Assembly: GCF_040712315.1 (NCBI RefSeq)
Contig: NC_134024.1
Location: forward strand, 2,007,158-2,071,157
Length of the DNA: 64,000 nt
DNA from: Castanea sativa
Taxonomy: Eukaryota > Streptophyta > Magnoliopsida > Fagales > Fagaceae
Reading direction: 5' to 3'
The notes under the pieces were generated by a model. It did no database searches, was not told the origin of the DNA, and saw only the letters and a list, made by a program, of their open reading frames with translations. Position numbers and translations under genes: made by a program. How positions within the stretch are numbered: the first letter of the stretch is position 1; every line of letters begins with the position of its first letter. This document shows, piece by piece, positions 33,726 to 45,600 of the stretch.

Positions 33726-35738
33726 CTATGACTCCTGGATGGGCAAGGTTGATGACTCAACTTCTGACTGACGAAGTACTGCAGCCGAGATGCATTGTCT
33801 GGCCACTACCTGGCTGCCGAGGATTTCCTCAACATGTTCCCCCGAGGGGAATTTAACCTTAACGTGCAAGGTAGAGGAGACGGCTCCCAGAGCGTGCAGC
33901 CATGGCCTGGCGAGGATGGCTGTATATGGAGAGTACGCGTCAACCACAATGAAATCTACTTCGACCGTTTCTGTGCCGGATTGAACGGGTAAACGGATCT
34001 GTCCTTTTGGCACAACGGCTCTCCCTTCAAAGCTAATAAGAGGTGAGTCATAAGGAGTTAAATCTTCCAACTCCAACCTTAACCCCTTAAATAGATCAGG
34101 GTACATGATATCTGCACCGCTGCCCTGATCTATCATCACCCTCTTCACGTCATAATTCCCTATTCTGAGGGTAACGACAAGAGCATCGTCATGGGGCTGG
34201 ATAGTCCCTACCTTATCCTCCTCGGAGAAACCCAAGACAGGTAAGGTGCTCTTTAACCTCTTCGGCCTACCACCCACATCCTCGGCCTGCGGATGGGAAA
34301 CCGCCATGACCCTAGTGGGACCTGAGCCGGTCCTACCAGGTGCGGCGAAGATAACATTAATTGTTCCCAATGCTGGCCGAGATGAACTGTTCCTTTGGTT
34401 GTTTGAACCAACTTGACTGACCTGCCCAGTGGGCTGACACAAATGCTGCTTCAACTTTCCCTCACCGGCAAGCTGCTCTAGATGGTTCCACAGGGTCCGA
34501 CAGTTCTCAGTAGTGTGGCCCACATCCTGATGGTACTGACAGAATAGGTTTTGATTTCTTCTCGCAGGGTCCCCTGCCATCTTGCCGGGCCATCTAAAGA
34601 AGGGCTCTTTACGAACTTTTTCTAATAACTGATGTACTGGTTCTCGGAACACAGTATTTACAGCCTGGGGTGCTGCCGAGCCGGATTGTCCGAAATAATC
34701 CCTCCTCGGCTTGTTGTTGTGATATCTGTCCGACCTGAAATCCCTTCTCTCCTGCGGGATAACCTTCTCCTTTCCCTTTCCCTGTTGCTGGTCTTCCTCT
34801 ACCCTTTTATATTCATCAATACGATCCATAAGACGACGTACGCTGCGGACGGGCTTTTTCGTCAAAGACTTCCTTAGGTCGTGATCAGTAGGGAGGCCTA
34901 CCTTAAAGGTATTTAGCGCCACCTCATCAAAGTCGCCGTCTATTTCATTAAACATCTCCCAATATCTGTCGGAGTATGCTTTCAGTGTCTCCCCTTCCTT
35001 CATGACCATGGATAGCAACGAGTCCAGTGGCCGAGGGACTCTGCTACAAGTAATGAACCGAGAAGCAAATGCCCTAGTTAGCTCCCCAAACGAGCCCACA
35101 GACCCCGATTTGAGACCGTTAAACCATCTCATAGCCACAGGTCCCAAACTGGAGGGGAAGACTTTACACATCAGAGTCTCGTTGTGAGAGTGCACTGCCA
35201 TCCTTTGGTTGAAATGACTCACGTGCTCCACCGGATCAGTCCGGCCATTATAGATGGTAAACGTGGGCTGGGTGAACCTCCTGGGAAGCCTCCCCCTCTC
35301 AATCCTCCGTGAAAACGGAGATTTAGAGAGTTGGTGCAACGCCCTACTCATGGTATCGTTGCCTAAGCCCCTAGAACGAAGCTTCTTACGTCTGCGAGTT
35401 GATTGGTCGTCCTCTTCGCCGGAGGATGTGGCGCTAGTGGGGGAATATGACCTTGAACTGCAGCCAACTCCCCTATCCTTCTCTGAGGAAGAACTAGATG
35501 AGGACGGGGAAACCTTACGTTTAGCACGGCGTAACTTCCTCTTCAAACGATTAATTTCCTTCTGCATGGATTTAGAGCCCTCATCGTGGGTAGCGCTACC
35601 CCCTCCTTGAGTATGGCTAGCCCCTGGGTATTCTGTATGGACGCTTCCCTCACGATCCCTAAGATGTTCAAGACGTTCGAAATGATCTTCCGGTTGTGAT
35701 CCTTGTGACTCTGCATGGTGAGAGCCTAAGCTTGCCAT
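33726..35738 (-). CDS. gag: Tat gag-protease polyprotein
   Basis: The 670-codon frame begins with a charged, serine-rich leader (about residues 1-150). The retrotransposon gag domain follows (about 155-290; FNQRMAVHSHNETLMCKVFPS is cut here to FNQRMAVHSHNE for length). A zinc-knuckle-like CQYHQDVGHTTENC comes next, and an aspartic protease region has D537 in IDQGSGADIMY. Gag forms the particle and the protease processes it. The frame ends TAG TAA (33726-33728, 33723-33725), and pol continues in the same frame right after. The start at 35738 (MASLGSHHAES) is the first ATG after the PBS, about 30 nt inside. Confidence 0.93.
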   Translation of the reverse strand: MASLGSHHAESQGSQPEDHFERLEHLRDREGSVHTEYPGASHTQGGGSATHDEGSKSMQKEINRLKRKLRRAKRKVSPSSSSSSSEKDRGVGCSSRSYSPTSATSSGEEDDQSTRRRKKLRSRGLGNDTMSRALHQLSKSPFSRRIERGRLPRRFTQPTFTIYNGRTDPVEHVSHFNQRMAVHSHNETLMCKVFPSSLGPVAMRWFNGLKSGSVGSFGELTRAFASRFITCSRVPRPLDSLLSMVMKEGETLKAYSDRYWEMFNEIDGDFDEVALNTFKVGLPTDHDLRKSLTKKPVRSVRRLMDRIDEYKRVEEDQQQGKGKEKVIPQERRDFRSDRYHNNKPRRDYFGQSGSAAPQAVNTVFREPVHQLLEKVRKEPFFRWPGKMAGDPARRNQNLFCQYHQDVGHTTENCRTLWNHLEQLAGEGKLKQHLCQPTGQVSQVGSNNQRNSSSRPALGTINVIFAAPGRTGSGPTRVMAVSHPQAEDVGGRPKRLKSTLPVLGFSEEDKVGTIQPHDDALVVTLRIGNYDVKRVMIDQGSGADIMYPDLFKGLRLELEDLTPYDSPLISFEGRAVVPKGQIRLPVQSGTETVEVDFIVVDAYSPYTAILARPWLHALGAVSSTLHVKVKFPSGEHVEEILGSQVVARQCISAAVLRQSEVESSTLPIQES

Positions 35739-35765
35739 AATATCCCTACTACTTCTAGACTAGGT

Positions 35766-35783
35766 TTCCCACAGACGGCGCCA
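35766..35783 (-). other. Primer binding site
   Basis: On the minus strand, TGGCGCCGTCTGTGGGAA begins 2 nt inside the 5' LTR. TGG pairs with the universal tRNA CCA end; the first nine or so bases fit the tRNA-Asp type common in plant gypsy elements, but the later bases differ, so the tRNA is not assigned. Confidence 0.85.
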
Positions 35784-35785
35784 AT

Positions 35786-36537
35786 TGTAAGAGTACAATT
35801 GCACCTGGACCCAAGAACAGTTATGGGCTCAGGCCCAATGAGCCTTAAACAATAAAATTTTTGTAGAGAGTGGGCTTGAAACCCAGGTTAGAAGTGTATG
35901 AGGATTAGATGACAAACTAAAGATTGCAAGTACTTGGAAACAAAAAAGGAGTAATGTAAATAGGCCTCCTCGGACGTAAGCCGAGAACTGTTCTTATATT
36001 ATATCTCTCTCTTTGTCCTTTTTCCTTTTAGATTACAAAAAGTCCGTCCCTCTTTCTGTTCCAGATCCCTCCTTAAATACTCTTCTTTTTAGTACTTTAT
36101 ACACGTGTTGCCCCAATTCCTCCCTTAGCCTAGATATTTCTTTTCTTAGTGCCTTTGAACAATAACTAGAAATTTCCCTTCCACTGTTCAAGTGTCACCT
36201 CCCCATTAATGCGGCCAGGGTGGTAGGTGCAGGGTCTTTAATGTGGAGGTAGCAGCCTTTATCTTTGACATTTCTTCAACACCGGTGCTTCTGGGGCATT
36301 CTGGGGTTCACCCCCTTTAACCATTGGTCTTGACCGTGCCATTCCCTAACCTGTACCATGAAGTCCCGGGTTCTTTGGTGTCAGTCCGAGGGGAAAAGCA
36401 TCCTCGGCTCGGTCCTCGGATCCTCGGCGTATGGGCCGACCTAAAGTATCAACAAGCCCTAAACCCAAGAGTAGGTCGGCCTTCCTTAGCAAGGCCCAAT
36501 GGCCCATATCCCTATTAAGATATTTTTACTCCCCACA
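35786..36537 (-). repeat. 5' LTR of the complete Tat element
   Basis: 752 bp, paired with 25162-25913. On the minus strand a TATA-like TATAATATAAGAAC (about 35993-36006) could be the element promoter. The flank after 36537 is the GCTGC target duplication. Confidence 0.97.
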
Positions 36538-36863
36538 GCTGCCACTCTCTCTTCTTCTCTCTTTATTTATTTATTTATGTTTCCTCTTTCTCTCTTGTAC
36601 GTTGTCTTCTTCAATTTTTTTTCTCTCTCTCTTTTGCTTGCTGTCTTCAGCTGTCTCTCTCTTTAGTTTTTAGATTTGGGGTGTTGGGTATTTTATGGGT
36701 CTTGTAAATTGGAATTTTGTGAACTATTTTAAATTTCTTTGGCAAATTTGTGTGTTAGTATGTTTAGCTCGAAAGGAAAAAGATGTTGGAAGAGAAGAGG
36801 TTCTCAATTTTGGCTGATTTGGGTGAAATTTTATAGATTTTTGGTTTATCGGGTCTTTTAACC

Positions 36864-36915
<52 letters not shown>

Positions 36916-38157
36916 TAACTACAAAATGTGGGAGTGTCTCTCTAGTTAAATATAAATATTGTTTTTGTCAGAAAAATTACCAATTTTGTTTAAAAATATG
37001 TACACATATTAAATATATAATTAATTTTTTTTCAAATTTTAAAATATATTATTTAAAATACAATGACAAACATATTTTTACATTATGAATATTTTAAATA
37101 CGTGTTTTTATAATATTTTTTAAATCATAATTTTTATATTATTTTTAAAAATAATATTTAAAAACTACTACCAAAATAAGCATGAGTTTTTCCCCGGCAT
37201 TTTCGGTTTCACATGGCTCAGGAATTGAAATTCGTGTTGACAGGTAATGTGAAAATATAAAAATACTCAAAATACCACGTGATTTGGCGGACTGCCATAG
37301 GGAATCTAAACTCGTTGACTGGGAATCTAATACGCTTTCCCATGCAGCACAACCATATTTGGTGGGCGGACAACATTTTGCTTCGAAACACCAAATTAAC
37401 CTGTATAAACTATAGAGACAAAAATAACATTTTTCAAAATTTTATTTTATTTTTTTAAGCTCATCTCAAAATTTGCCACGCCTAAGGAAAAAAAAATTAC
37501 TCTGCCTCAAATGGTTTTAGTCTTTTATATATTTTAAGGTTGAGGTTTTGGGTCCAGTGTTCAGTTGCATTGGGTCTGTTGAAATTATAATACATGTCCA
37601 CTTTTGAACACATGTCACCATCTTAACGGATCCAGTGCACTACATGAACTGGACCACTGGACCTAAGCCTCGCCCTTATTTTAATACCTCTCAAAAATAT
37701 AGTCTTCTTTTAAAAGTTAAGAACTAAATTTCCTAATTTACTCTTTTACATTTTTTATATATAAATGTCAATGCCAATTTTTCATGGATTTTGCTAATGT
37801 GTGCCTTAAAGGCACACATTAATTAATCATTTTTGAAAAAAAATTCTCGAGAATTAAAAAAGTATTAACAGAGTTTTCAATTCTTGAGAAAATGTTTCCG
37901 AAAATGAATGTCTTAATGTGTGCCCTTAGGGACACACATTAGCCGGACCCTTTTTTCATTAGGGTTTAAATTAAAAGTACGATTAACGAATACCCTTAAG
38001 ACATTTATTAAGAACTATATTAAAAAATTTTAATACCATTTTTATGAGAAATGAAAAAATTTATTAAAATATTAATTTTTTTTTTTTTCATTTTCTCATA
38101 GAAACTTGAGAAATGTCATATTCATAACATTTCCATAACAAATCCATAAGTGATAGG
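36538..38157. other. Intergenic flank with a duplicated non-coding block
   Basis: CT-rich target flank, then a (GA)n run, then AT-rich sequence. The part at 37178-37400 (GGCATTTTCGGTTTCACATGG to CGAAACACCAAATTAACC) repeats 23450-23730 and 41500-41775. No gene is seen. Confidence 0.6.
36865..36911. repeat. (GA)n microsatellite
   Basis: About 23 GA repeats. Confidence 0.95.
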
Positions 38158-38438
38158 TTGTTATTCGTTATTACAGATGGGCAAAAAATAATTTAAGTTA
38201 TAAATTCAAATTAGAATCAATAAAAACTTACTACCTATGAGAGTCCGTTAACTTTTTCCTTAAGTTTATGATAATAATTTTGAAAATGGTATCCTTTTAC
38301 TTAAAAGACAACACATTAAATTATGTTCTCTTAAAAAGTCGAACTATCTAAACTTGACAAACAATTTGGAACAAAGAGAGTAATAATATATACATAGTAT
38401 TTTTTCATACGAATTTCCAAAATTTTTGCAATGACTTA

Positions 38439-38566
38439 GGGCTTGTTTAGTAGAGTGGTTTAAACTCACATTTTCATTTTTTAAACAACCTTATACATTT
38501 TTTCATCCACACGTATTTTAAAAAACTACAAACAACATTACTCAAACTTCTCTATCAAACGGGCCC
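38439..38566. mobile_element. Tourist-like (PIF/Harbinger) MITE with empty site
   Basis: 128 bp flanked by TTA (38436-38438 and 38567-38569). The ends are inverted (GGGCTTGTTTAGTAGAG; reverse complement of CTATCAAACGGGCCC). The duplicated segment at about 40252-40258 reads GACCTAATCATT without the element, which confirms the borders. It is homologous to 10105-10244. Confidence 0.85.
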
Positions 38567-38597
38567 TTAATCATTGTAAGAGTGGACATAAAAGAAG

Positions 38598-39970
38598 GCA
38601 AAAATGCAAAACTAACCCTCAAACTTTCAGCTTTTTTTCATTTCAGTCCTCTAACTTTCAGTTTTGTCATTTCAGTCCTCTAACTTTAAATTGTTGTCAA
38701 TTCGGTACTCCGTTAAACCTCAGTTATGTCTTACCGTTAATTGAGCCAAAACGGTGTCGTTTTGGTTTTTTTTTTTTCTAAATTTTGGAATTAAAAAAAA
38801 AACTAATATTAAAAAAAAAAAAAACATTTAGGCTTAAACGCTTAAACCAGGCGAGAGCCCTACAAACTCACCAAAGCTCTCACCAGGCTCCCTATCTCTC
38901 ACCCTAAACCCAAGCTTTCTCTCTAATCTCTGAAACTCTCTCAAGTCAAGCCTCCATCGGACCTTCATGGCTTGAGCTCGTCATCATAGATTAGCGTCGC
39001 CACCACAGGCGGCGAATTGCTCCTCATTAAGAACCCTCATCAAGCTCTCCTTCTTTGAAGCTTTCTCAAAGTTCTCATTTCCAGCTTCGATTTAAACCCA
39101 TGTGGAGCTTCCTTACGGAGAGGTTCTTTTCTTAGTCTATGCTCAAAAGCCTCAGAGACTCAATCAAAGCTTTGAAGTCCTGTGAGAAGCTAATGCCTAT
39201 GGTAGAAACCCTAGGGATCACTCAGTGTTGCATTGATTCGATCTCTTCCAGCTTCCTCCACTAATCCAACGCTGTCCGGTTGGCTGGTGAGCGACGCGAT
39301 CGACGGAGGAGGTTGGAGTTCGTATTCGAAGCAGCAGATCTTGTGGAATGGGATCAATGGCAGAAGCAGCGGTGTTGGTGGTGGTGGAAGAAGAAAAAAT
39401 GTTGTATCTAGGGCTAACAATGCAGAGTTGTGGTTTGAGGATTTGGTGCTTCTGAGTTTACCTTTTCAAGCGTTTGATCTTCACGATGAGAGATATAGAT
39501 CTGAGTAACAGAAGGGGCAGATCCAGATCTTGGTGGCAAAGACGACGCAAGCATAAGGGTTGAGAAGAGGCATAGGTTTTGCAACGAAACGAAGCGTAAG
39601 GGAGCGTGGGGATGTCAAGGTGAGGCCAGATTGGAGAAATGGAGGCAGTGAGTGGGATTACGCACTTGCTCGCTTCAACCTTCATTCGTGGCCACACGTT
39701 CCAACTCATCCGAACTCCGTCGATTCCCTCTGGATTTGCGTTCACCATTTCCGACATGTTTTTTTTTTTTTTTTATAGTTTTCTTTTAACTATGAAAATT
39801 ATTATAAAAAAAAAAAAAAAAAAGTCAAAACGGTGTAGTTTTGATCACTTAACAGAAAAAGATAATTGAGTTCTAATGGAAGATTACATTGACAAAAATT
39901 GAAACTTAGAGGATTGAAATGACAAAGTTGAAAGTTAAAAGGTTGAACTGACAAAAGTTGAAAGTTAGAG
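38598..39970. mobile_element. Long-TIR MULE-like element with gene-like interior
   Basis: The ends form inverted repeats of about 100 bp built from CTCTAACTTTCA and GTCATTTCAGTCCTCTAAC-type phrases (38617-38725 and about 39875-39968). The interior (about 38860-39750) is richer in G and C, with CTCTCACC runs and short open frames that look like captured host sequence. The left end has an extra GGCAAAAATGCAAAACTAACC without a partner on the right, so the right end seems trimmed. No 9-bp duplication or transposase is seen. Confidence 0.6.
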
Positions 39971-40582
39971 ATTGTTATTCATTGTTACAGATGGGCATAA
40001 AAATAATTTAAGTTATAAATTCAAATTAGAACCAATAAAAACTTACTACCTATAAGAGTCCGTTAACTTTTTCCTTAAGTTTATGATAATAATTTTGAAA
40101 ATGGTATCCTTTTACTTAAAAGACAACACGTTAAATTATGTTCTCTTAATAAGTCGGACTATCTAAACTTGACAAACAATTTGGGACAAAGAGAGTAATA
40201 ATATATACATAGTATTTTTTCATACAAATTTTCAAAATTTTTGCAATGACCTAATCATTGTAAGTGTGGACATAAAAGAATATTACATGAATTTCTCTAT
40301 GAGTCATGAAGTATATTATATGAATTTCTTTATGCATTAAAAAGAAGGGAAATGTTAACAAATGCCCTAATTGATAACAAACCATTTTAAGAAAATTTTT
40401 ATGGGAAAAGAAATAAAAACAGTTAGGGAAAAGAAAAAATCAGTTAGTATTTTGACAAATTTTTCTATTTCCCATAAAAGTGGTGGCAAAATTTTCCTAA
40501 AATAGATTGTTAACTATTGTCCTAAGGGCACCCGTCAACACGACCATAAAAAGAAATAGGGGGAAAAAAAAAAAACTTAGGC

Positions 40583-40604
40583 GGCAAATGTGAGAGACAT
40601 GGCG
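40583..40604 (+). other. 22-bp fragment of CNL coding sequence
   Basis: GGCAAATGTGAGAGACATGG plus CG is identical to the CNL coiled-coil region (about 4651 and 46779). Flanking bases do not match, and the surroundings are low-complexity non-coding DNA. Confidence 0.6.
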
Positions 40605-40889
40605 CAAATTTACACGTTTAGTTTTTTTTTTTTTTTTTCTCTAATAAGATTTTTTTAATTATTTACTAGAAACATGAAAGTAAATTTATTCAATTTATAT
40701 ATATTTTTTATTCTCTTATTTCTCTTTTCAACAAAGTAAAGAAGTTTTTCATCTTATCAAAAATAAAAAATAAAATAAAAAGTTTTTCATCACTCCACTT
40801 TTTCATTTCTCCAACCAAAAATAAAAAATATACTTATTTCTCTTTTCAAAAAAGTAAAGAAGTTTTTCATCTTATCAAAAATAGAAAAT

Positions 40890-41290
40890 AAAAAAAAGTG
40901 TGTTTGATTGAGAGGGAGGAGGGGAAAAACTAGTGGGGCTTAACAGTTTTCTCTTTGAGTTCATTAAAATTCAATTCTCCCAAAATAGAGAGAAAATAGA
41001 GAGGAATAAAAGAGGGGTTGATGAAATTACCCAATCCCCCCCCCCCCCACCCCAACTCTATATGTTGATGTCTCTCTTTTTCTTTTTTTCTTTTTATCTT
41101 CTATTTTTTCTTTTTTTTTTCCCTAATAAGATATTCTAAAAAATTATCTACTAGGAACTGGGGGAATAAATTTATACAAGTTATATTTTTGATCTTCTCA
41201 TTTTTTTTTTATCAAACAAAAAAATTGTTTTCCATCGCTTTACTTTTACATTTCTCCAACTAAACAGCACAAAAAAAATTAAAATTTTTT
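40890..41290. mobile_element. MITE related to 22876-23312
   Basis: Starts GTGTGTTTGATTGAGAGG and shares CAGTTTTCTCTTTGAGTTCAT and TTCAATTCTCCC with 22876-23312. It ends near CTCCAACTAAACAGCAC. It holds a C tract (41036-41048). Confidence 0.5.
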
Positions 41291-42690
41291 CTATCCTTCT
41301 ATTTTTCTATAGATTTTGTTAATGTGTGCCCTTAGGGTACACAATAATTAATTATTTTTGAAAATATTTTCTCGGGAATTGAAAAATATATTGACAATTT
41401 TTTCAATTCTCAAAAAAATATTTTTAAAAATAAATGACTTAATATGTGTCCTTAGAGCACACATTAACTGAACCTATCAAAAAAATAATAATACAAGTGG
41501 AGCGCCACTCACTTACTTGAAGTTGTAAATTACTAGTATGAGTTTTTAGTTTTACATGGCATTTTTTAGTTTCACATGGCTTGGTGGACTGACATAGGGA
41601 ATTGAAATTCGTGTTGACAGCTAATGTGAAAATATCAAAATACTCAAAATACCTGTGATTCGGTTGACTGCCACAGGGAATCTAAACTCATTGACTGGGA
41701 ATCTAATACTCTTTACCATGCAGCACAACAATATTTGGTGGGCCGACAACATTTTGTTTCGAAACACCAATTTAGCGACAAAATTTTTAATTTATTCTAC
41801 CTAAAAAAGTTTTTTTATTTTTTTATGCTCCTCTTGGAATTTGCTACGCCAAAAAAAAAAACTGTCTCCAGTGGTTAGTCTTTTATTTATTTTAATGTCT
41901 AAAAAAATATAGTCTTTTTTGAAAAAGTTAATAACTAAATTTCTTAATTTATTTTTTAACTTTTTAAAAAAAAATATCAATACTATTTTTTCATTAGGAT
42001 TTAAATTAAAAGTCTGATTAATGAATGTTCTTAAGGTATTTATTAATGAACTATATTAAAAAAATTTAATACTATTTTTATAAAAAAAAAATTATCAAAA
42101 TATTTATTGTTTATTTTCTCTTTTCTCATAAAAACTTAAGAAATGTTATGTTCATAACATTTTCATAATAAATCTTTATTTTTTTGAAGTCCATAATAAA
42201 TCTTTAAATGTTAAGTTGCTATTCGTTGTTATAGATAGAAAAAAAAAGAGTCATGAATTCAAATTAGAATGAATAAAAACTTAAATCTTATAATTTATTG
42301 TGAAAATATTAAAAACACAACACTTCTCTAATTATTTTCTTAAAATAATTCATTAACTAATAATGCCTTTAGAGAATACGTTAGCTTTTTCCTTAAATTA
42401 ATGATAATAGTTTTGAAAATAGCATCCTTTTACATAAAAGAAGACACATTAAATTATGTTGTCTTAAAATTTGGACTTTTTGATCATGACCAACAAATTG
42501 GGATATTGAAAGTAATAATATATACATAGTATTTTTTTTAAAACAAATTTTAAATTTTTTTGCGATGAATTGGTCATTGTAAGAATGGACATAAAAGTAT
42601 ATTACATGAATTTCTTTATGAGTCGTGAAGTATTACATGAATTTCTTTCTGCATTAAAAAGAAACAGAAAAAAAAATATGATAAATAAAA
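41291..42690. other. Intergenic duplicated non-coding blocks
   Basis: AT-rich. 41500-41775 repeats 23450-23730 and 37178-37400; 42215-42600 repeats 38158-38435. No gene is seen. Confidence 0.6.
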
Positions 42691-45600
42691 AAGACCGAAG
42701 TCAATGATGACTACAGCTCATCTTCTAACATTTCTGAAAATATATATCTTGGATGTTAAGTTCTTAACTGAGGAAATCTTACCTGACTCGTAGTAAAATA
42801 AGCTACACCAGTTTTGAGAAAGAGAATAGCTTCGATCGTCCATTATTCTTTCTCCAATAAGTCATAGCATCTACTCTATTTCTCTTCATTTCAGCTGTCC
42901 ATATCTTTTGAGTGTTCAGCTTTCGGGTATATTGAAAAAAGTTTTGTTTTCTTCTTTCTGTTACAGCTATAGACTTTTTTAGGCAGTACAATAACACAAT
43001 TTAATTTCCCTTAATCCCTAAACACTTCCCTTAACCCTAAATCACGAATTCCCACTTAAATGTGAAACAATAATTCAGATGAAACCATGGGACCACAATA
43101 ATTAAAAGATGCAGATGACCCATTTGAAAACAAAATAAGTGAAGTCATGTGATAGTTGTCAAAATCTCAATCTGGATCTTATGATTCTATAATTTTACGA
43201 TTCTACTTATCCAAAACGATTTGAATCTTTCACAGATCTTTAGTAGGATTGCTACGATCATTCAAGATCGGTAGGATCGAATGATTTTGACGTTCTCAAA
43301 CAATCTTAATTTCTTGTAATCTTCTTTAACTTGACAGAAGGCTTAGTTGGATCCAAATGAAAAATAACATCCTAATAGAACCCATTTTACTATTCTAAGG
43401 TAGAGAGATAGAGTGTTAGTTGAACCAAAATAAAAAATAACATCCTGATAGAGTATCATGTTTTGAGGTTTTTGGCATTTTTAAATGATATTTACAAATG
43501 AATGTAGTGATGTATAGTAATTACATCAAATAGATGCAAATTTTTAGTTTTTTATGAATAAATGTATAATTTATGTTATTATTTAACATAATTATTAATG
43601 TGTTTTTTTTTTCCTTCTAAAATAGTGTGAAATCTTACAATCTATGATCCTATACCTACCTCCCACGATACTACGCAGGATCTTAGTTTTGACAAACTTG
43701 CATGTGACTCTATAAGAGCGAAAAGGCAAGTGAACAGAAAATAAGTAGTCAAGAAGGACTACTTCATTAAGGCAAGTCACTCTCAAGAGATTGAGATTAA
43801 GTGTAATACTTAGTGTAATAGTATTGGATGGCTGAGATTGAAAGTTGAATTTTCAACTTTTTAATCTCAAACATTGAATTAAAAAATGTTTTAAAAAATG
43901 TTAAAAAATTAAAAAGTTAAAGTTAAAAAATAGAATAGTAAAAATTGACGTGAGAGTGAGTTAGTGTAATTGCTCTCGATGCAGTACCGGATCCAAATCC
44001 ATTCTCAAGTGAACGGTATTATTTTCAAGCCTCTCACTCATACGAAAAAAATAATATCGGAGATATTTGTCAATGACATAATATAACTATTGAAGAGATC
44101 ATCAAAAATATAACTATTGAAGACTGTCTGTCTCAAATAGTGAAACACATGAGCTGTCATCTTTTTCCTAATAAATTTAAAAATGTGAAGCAATAATCTT
44201 AAAAAAAAGAAAAAGAAAAAGAAAAAAAAGCTGTGTGACAGTAATAATTCAAGAAACAGACAAGTGAAAGTCATAAAGCAAACAAGCAGTTAAGCAAAAA
44301 GTCATAAAAGTGAAAAATAAGAAGAAAGTGGTCAACCATGGGAACTTCAAGTCTGTAGTAAAAGGCTACTCATTCTCTGTTTTGCTGAGAAGAAAGAAAA
44401 TGCTTCTCATTCTCAACTTTCGGTCTCAAGTGAAATACAGAGTGGAGAAAAACCATCTTTATATTAATTAATTTATTTCTCTCATTTGCGATGCTCCCTC
44501 TTTAGTATTTCTTTATCACCTTCAATTGTAAACTCCTCTTGTAAGTTCTCGAAGTCGACAATTCTTCTCAAGAAAATATTCGAGTTTAATTTTCAAGTAA
44601 GTCTATTCTTTAAAATATTTTACCACTGTATTTGCATATTTTAAATATTTAAAAGCATTAATTAGCTTTTGTTTCTATATTTGATAATTTGTTCTTTTGG
44701 ATCTCCTAGGTTCCTACATCTATCTTCAATTTGAATATCAGATGGTGTAAATCTTGGATACCAATTTCGATTACTGGACTCAGGACTGGAGGTGGGAGTT
44801 GAAATTTTTATTTTTTATTTATTAATTTGAATATTGTAAATTTTAGTTCAATTCTACTTATGTCTATATCATATATTCATTCTTTATTAATTATTGAGAC
44901 CACACTTCATGAGGTTGAGGTTGAGGTTGGGTCAGTTTGAATTTTAATTTTAATTTTTTTGGGGGGGGGAGTTTGAATTTCTAATTGTTCTGCTTTTAAT
45001 CAATTAGTTTGTACTTTTATTTGTAAATTTCTTGACGAATAAATAAAGGTTTTCTATCTTTTCAGTTAGTGGAATCACTTCATTTTATGTATTAATATGT
45101 TCTATTCTCTCTCATTGGTCACCTATTGTCTAACTGTTTGGTTTAAAATGCAAATTGCAATGCTTTTATTATCAATAAAACTTATCATTTGAAAAGAAAA
45201 AAAGGCCAAATTGTTTGATCAATTAATGATAAAAATGAATAAAAACCCTCGATCATGCTTTGGGTGTTCTATTTTATGATTCACCAATTACATACTATTA
45301 TATAGTTTTTTTTTTCTCCTCTCATTTTCACTCTCATTTTCAAGTAACCAAAGTATATTGTTTTAACAATCAAAAATCAAATGCATTACATATTATAATT
45401 GATGAAGTATAAACTATAAAGTATAAAGTGAAACACTAGAGTAGGACATGAGACTTTTGTTTGAGAATAAGAAGATTCAAAACAATTAAAATAAATTGGT
45501 CCCTTATGGAAGCATGACTCTATGGTTTGTTAATATAGAAATAGTAAATCAAGGAAAATTGAAATGTAAATTGTAAAGCATCTCTTAAACATGCAAATCA

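Larger units (their letters stand above)
25162..36537 (-). mobile_element. Complete Ty3/gypsy Tat-lineage LTR retrotransposon
   Basis: An 11,376-bp element in minus orientation. It is flanked by a perfect 5-bp target duplication GCTGC (25157-25161 and 36538-36542). Its two LTRs are 752 bp each, and I find only three differences between them (gagC/gagT near the 5' base, tgAatg/tgTatg, caGtaa/caAtaa), so the insertion is recent. In element order: 5' LTR (36537-35786), PBS, gag-protease (35738-33726), RT-RNase H-second RNase H-integrase (about 33722-30411), a 151-bp tandem array (30362-29512), an antisense extra gene (26421-28959 plus), PPT and 3' LTR. The second RNase H and the antisense gene place it in the Tat lineage. 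The pol domains look intact, but a double stop separates gag from pol, so autonomy is uncertain. Confidence 0.96.
38158..40285. repeat. Direct duplication of about 300 bp separated by a MULE-like element
   Basis: The segment TTGTTATTCGTTATTACAG to TTTTTGCAATGAC occurs at 38158-38435 and again at 39972-40252, followed in both by ATCATTGTAAG...GGACATAAAAGAA. A third, more diverged copy lies at about 42215-42600. The first copy carries a MITE (38439-38566). Confidence 0.8.

Noticed and set aside
30876..35610. Several plus-strand ORFs of 60-120 codons across gag-pol
   Set aside because: They are shadows of the long minus-strand frames and match no known protein.
30411..35738. Possible endogenous plant pararetrovirus
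   Set aside because: LTRs, a target duplication, a PBS and an integrase are present; these mark an LTR retrotransposon.
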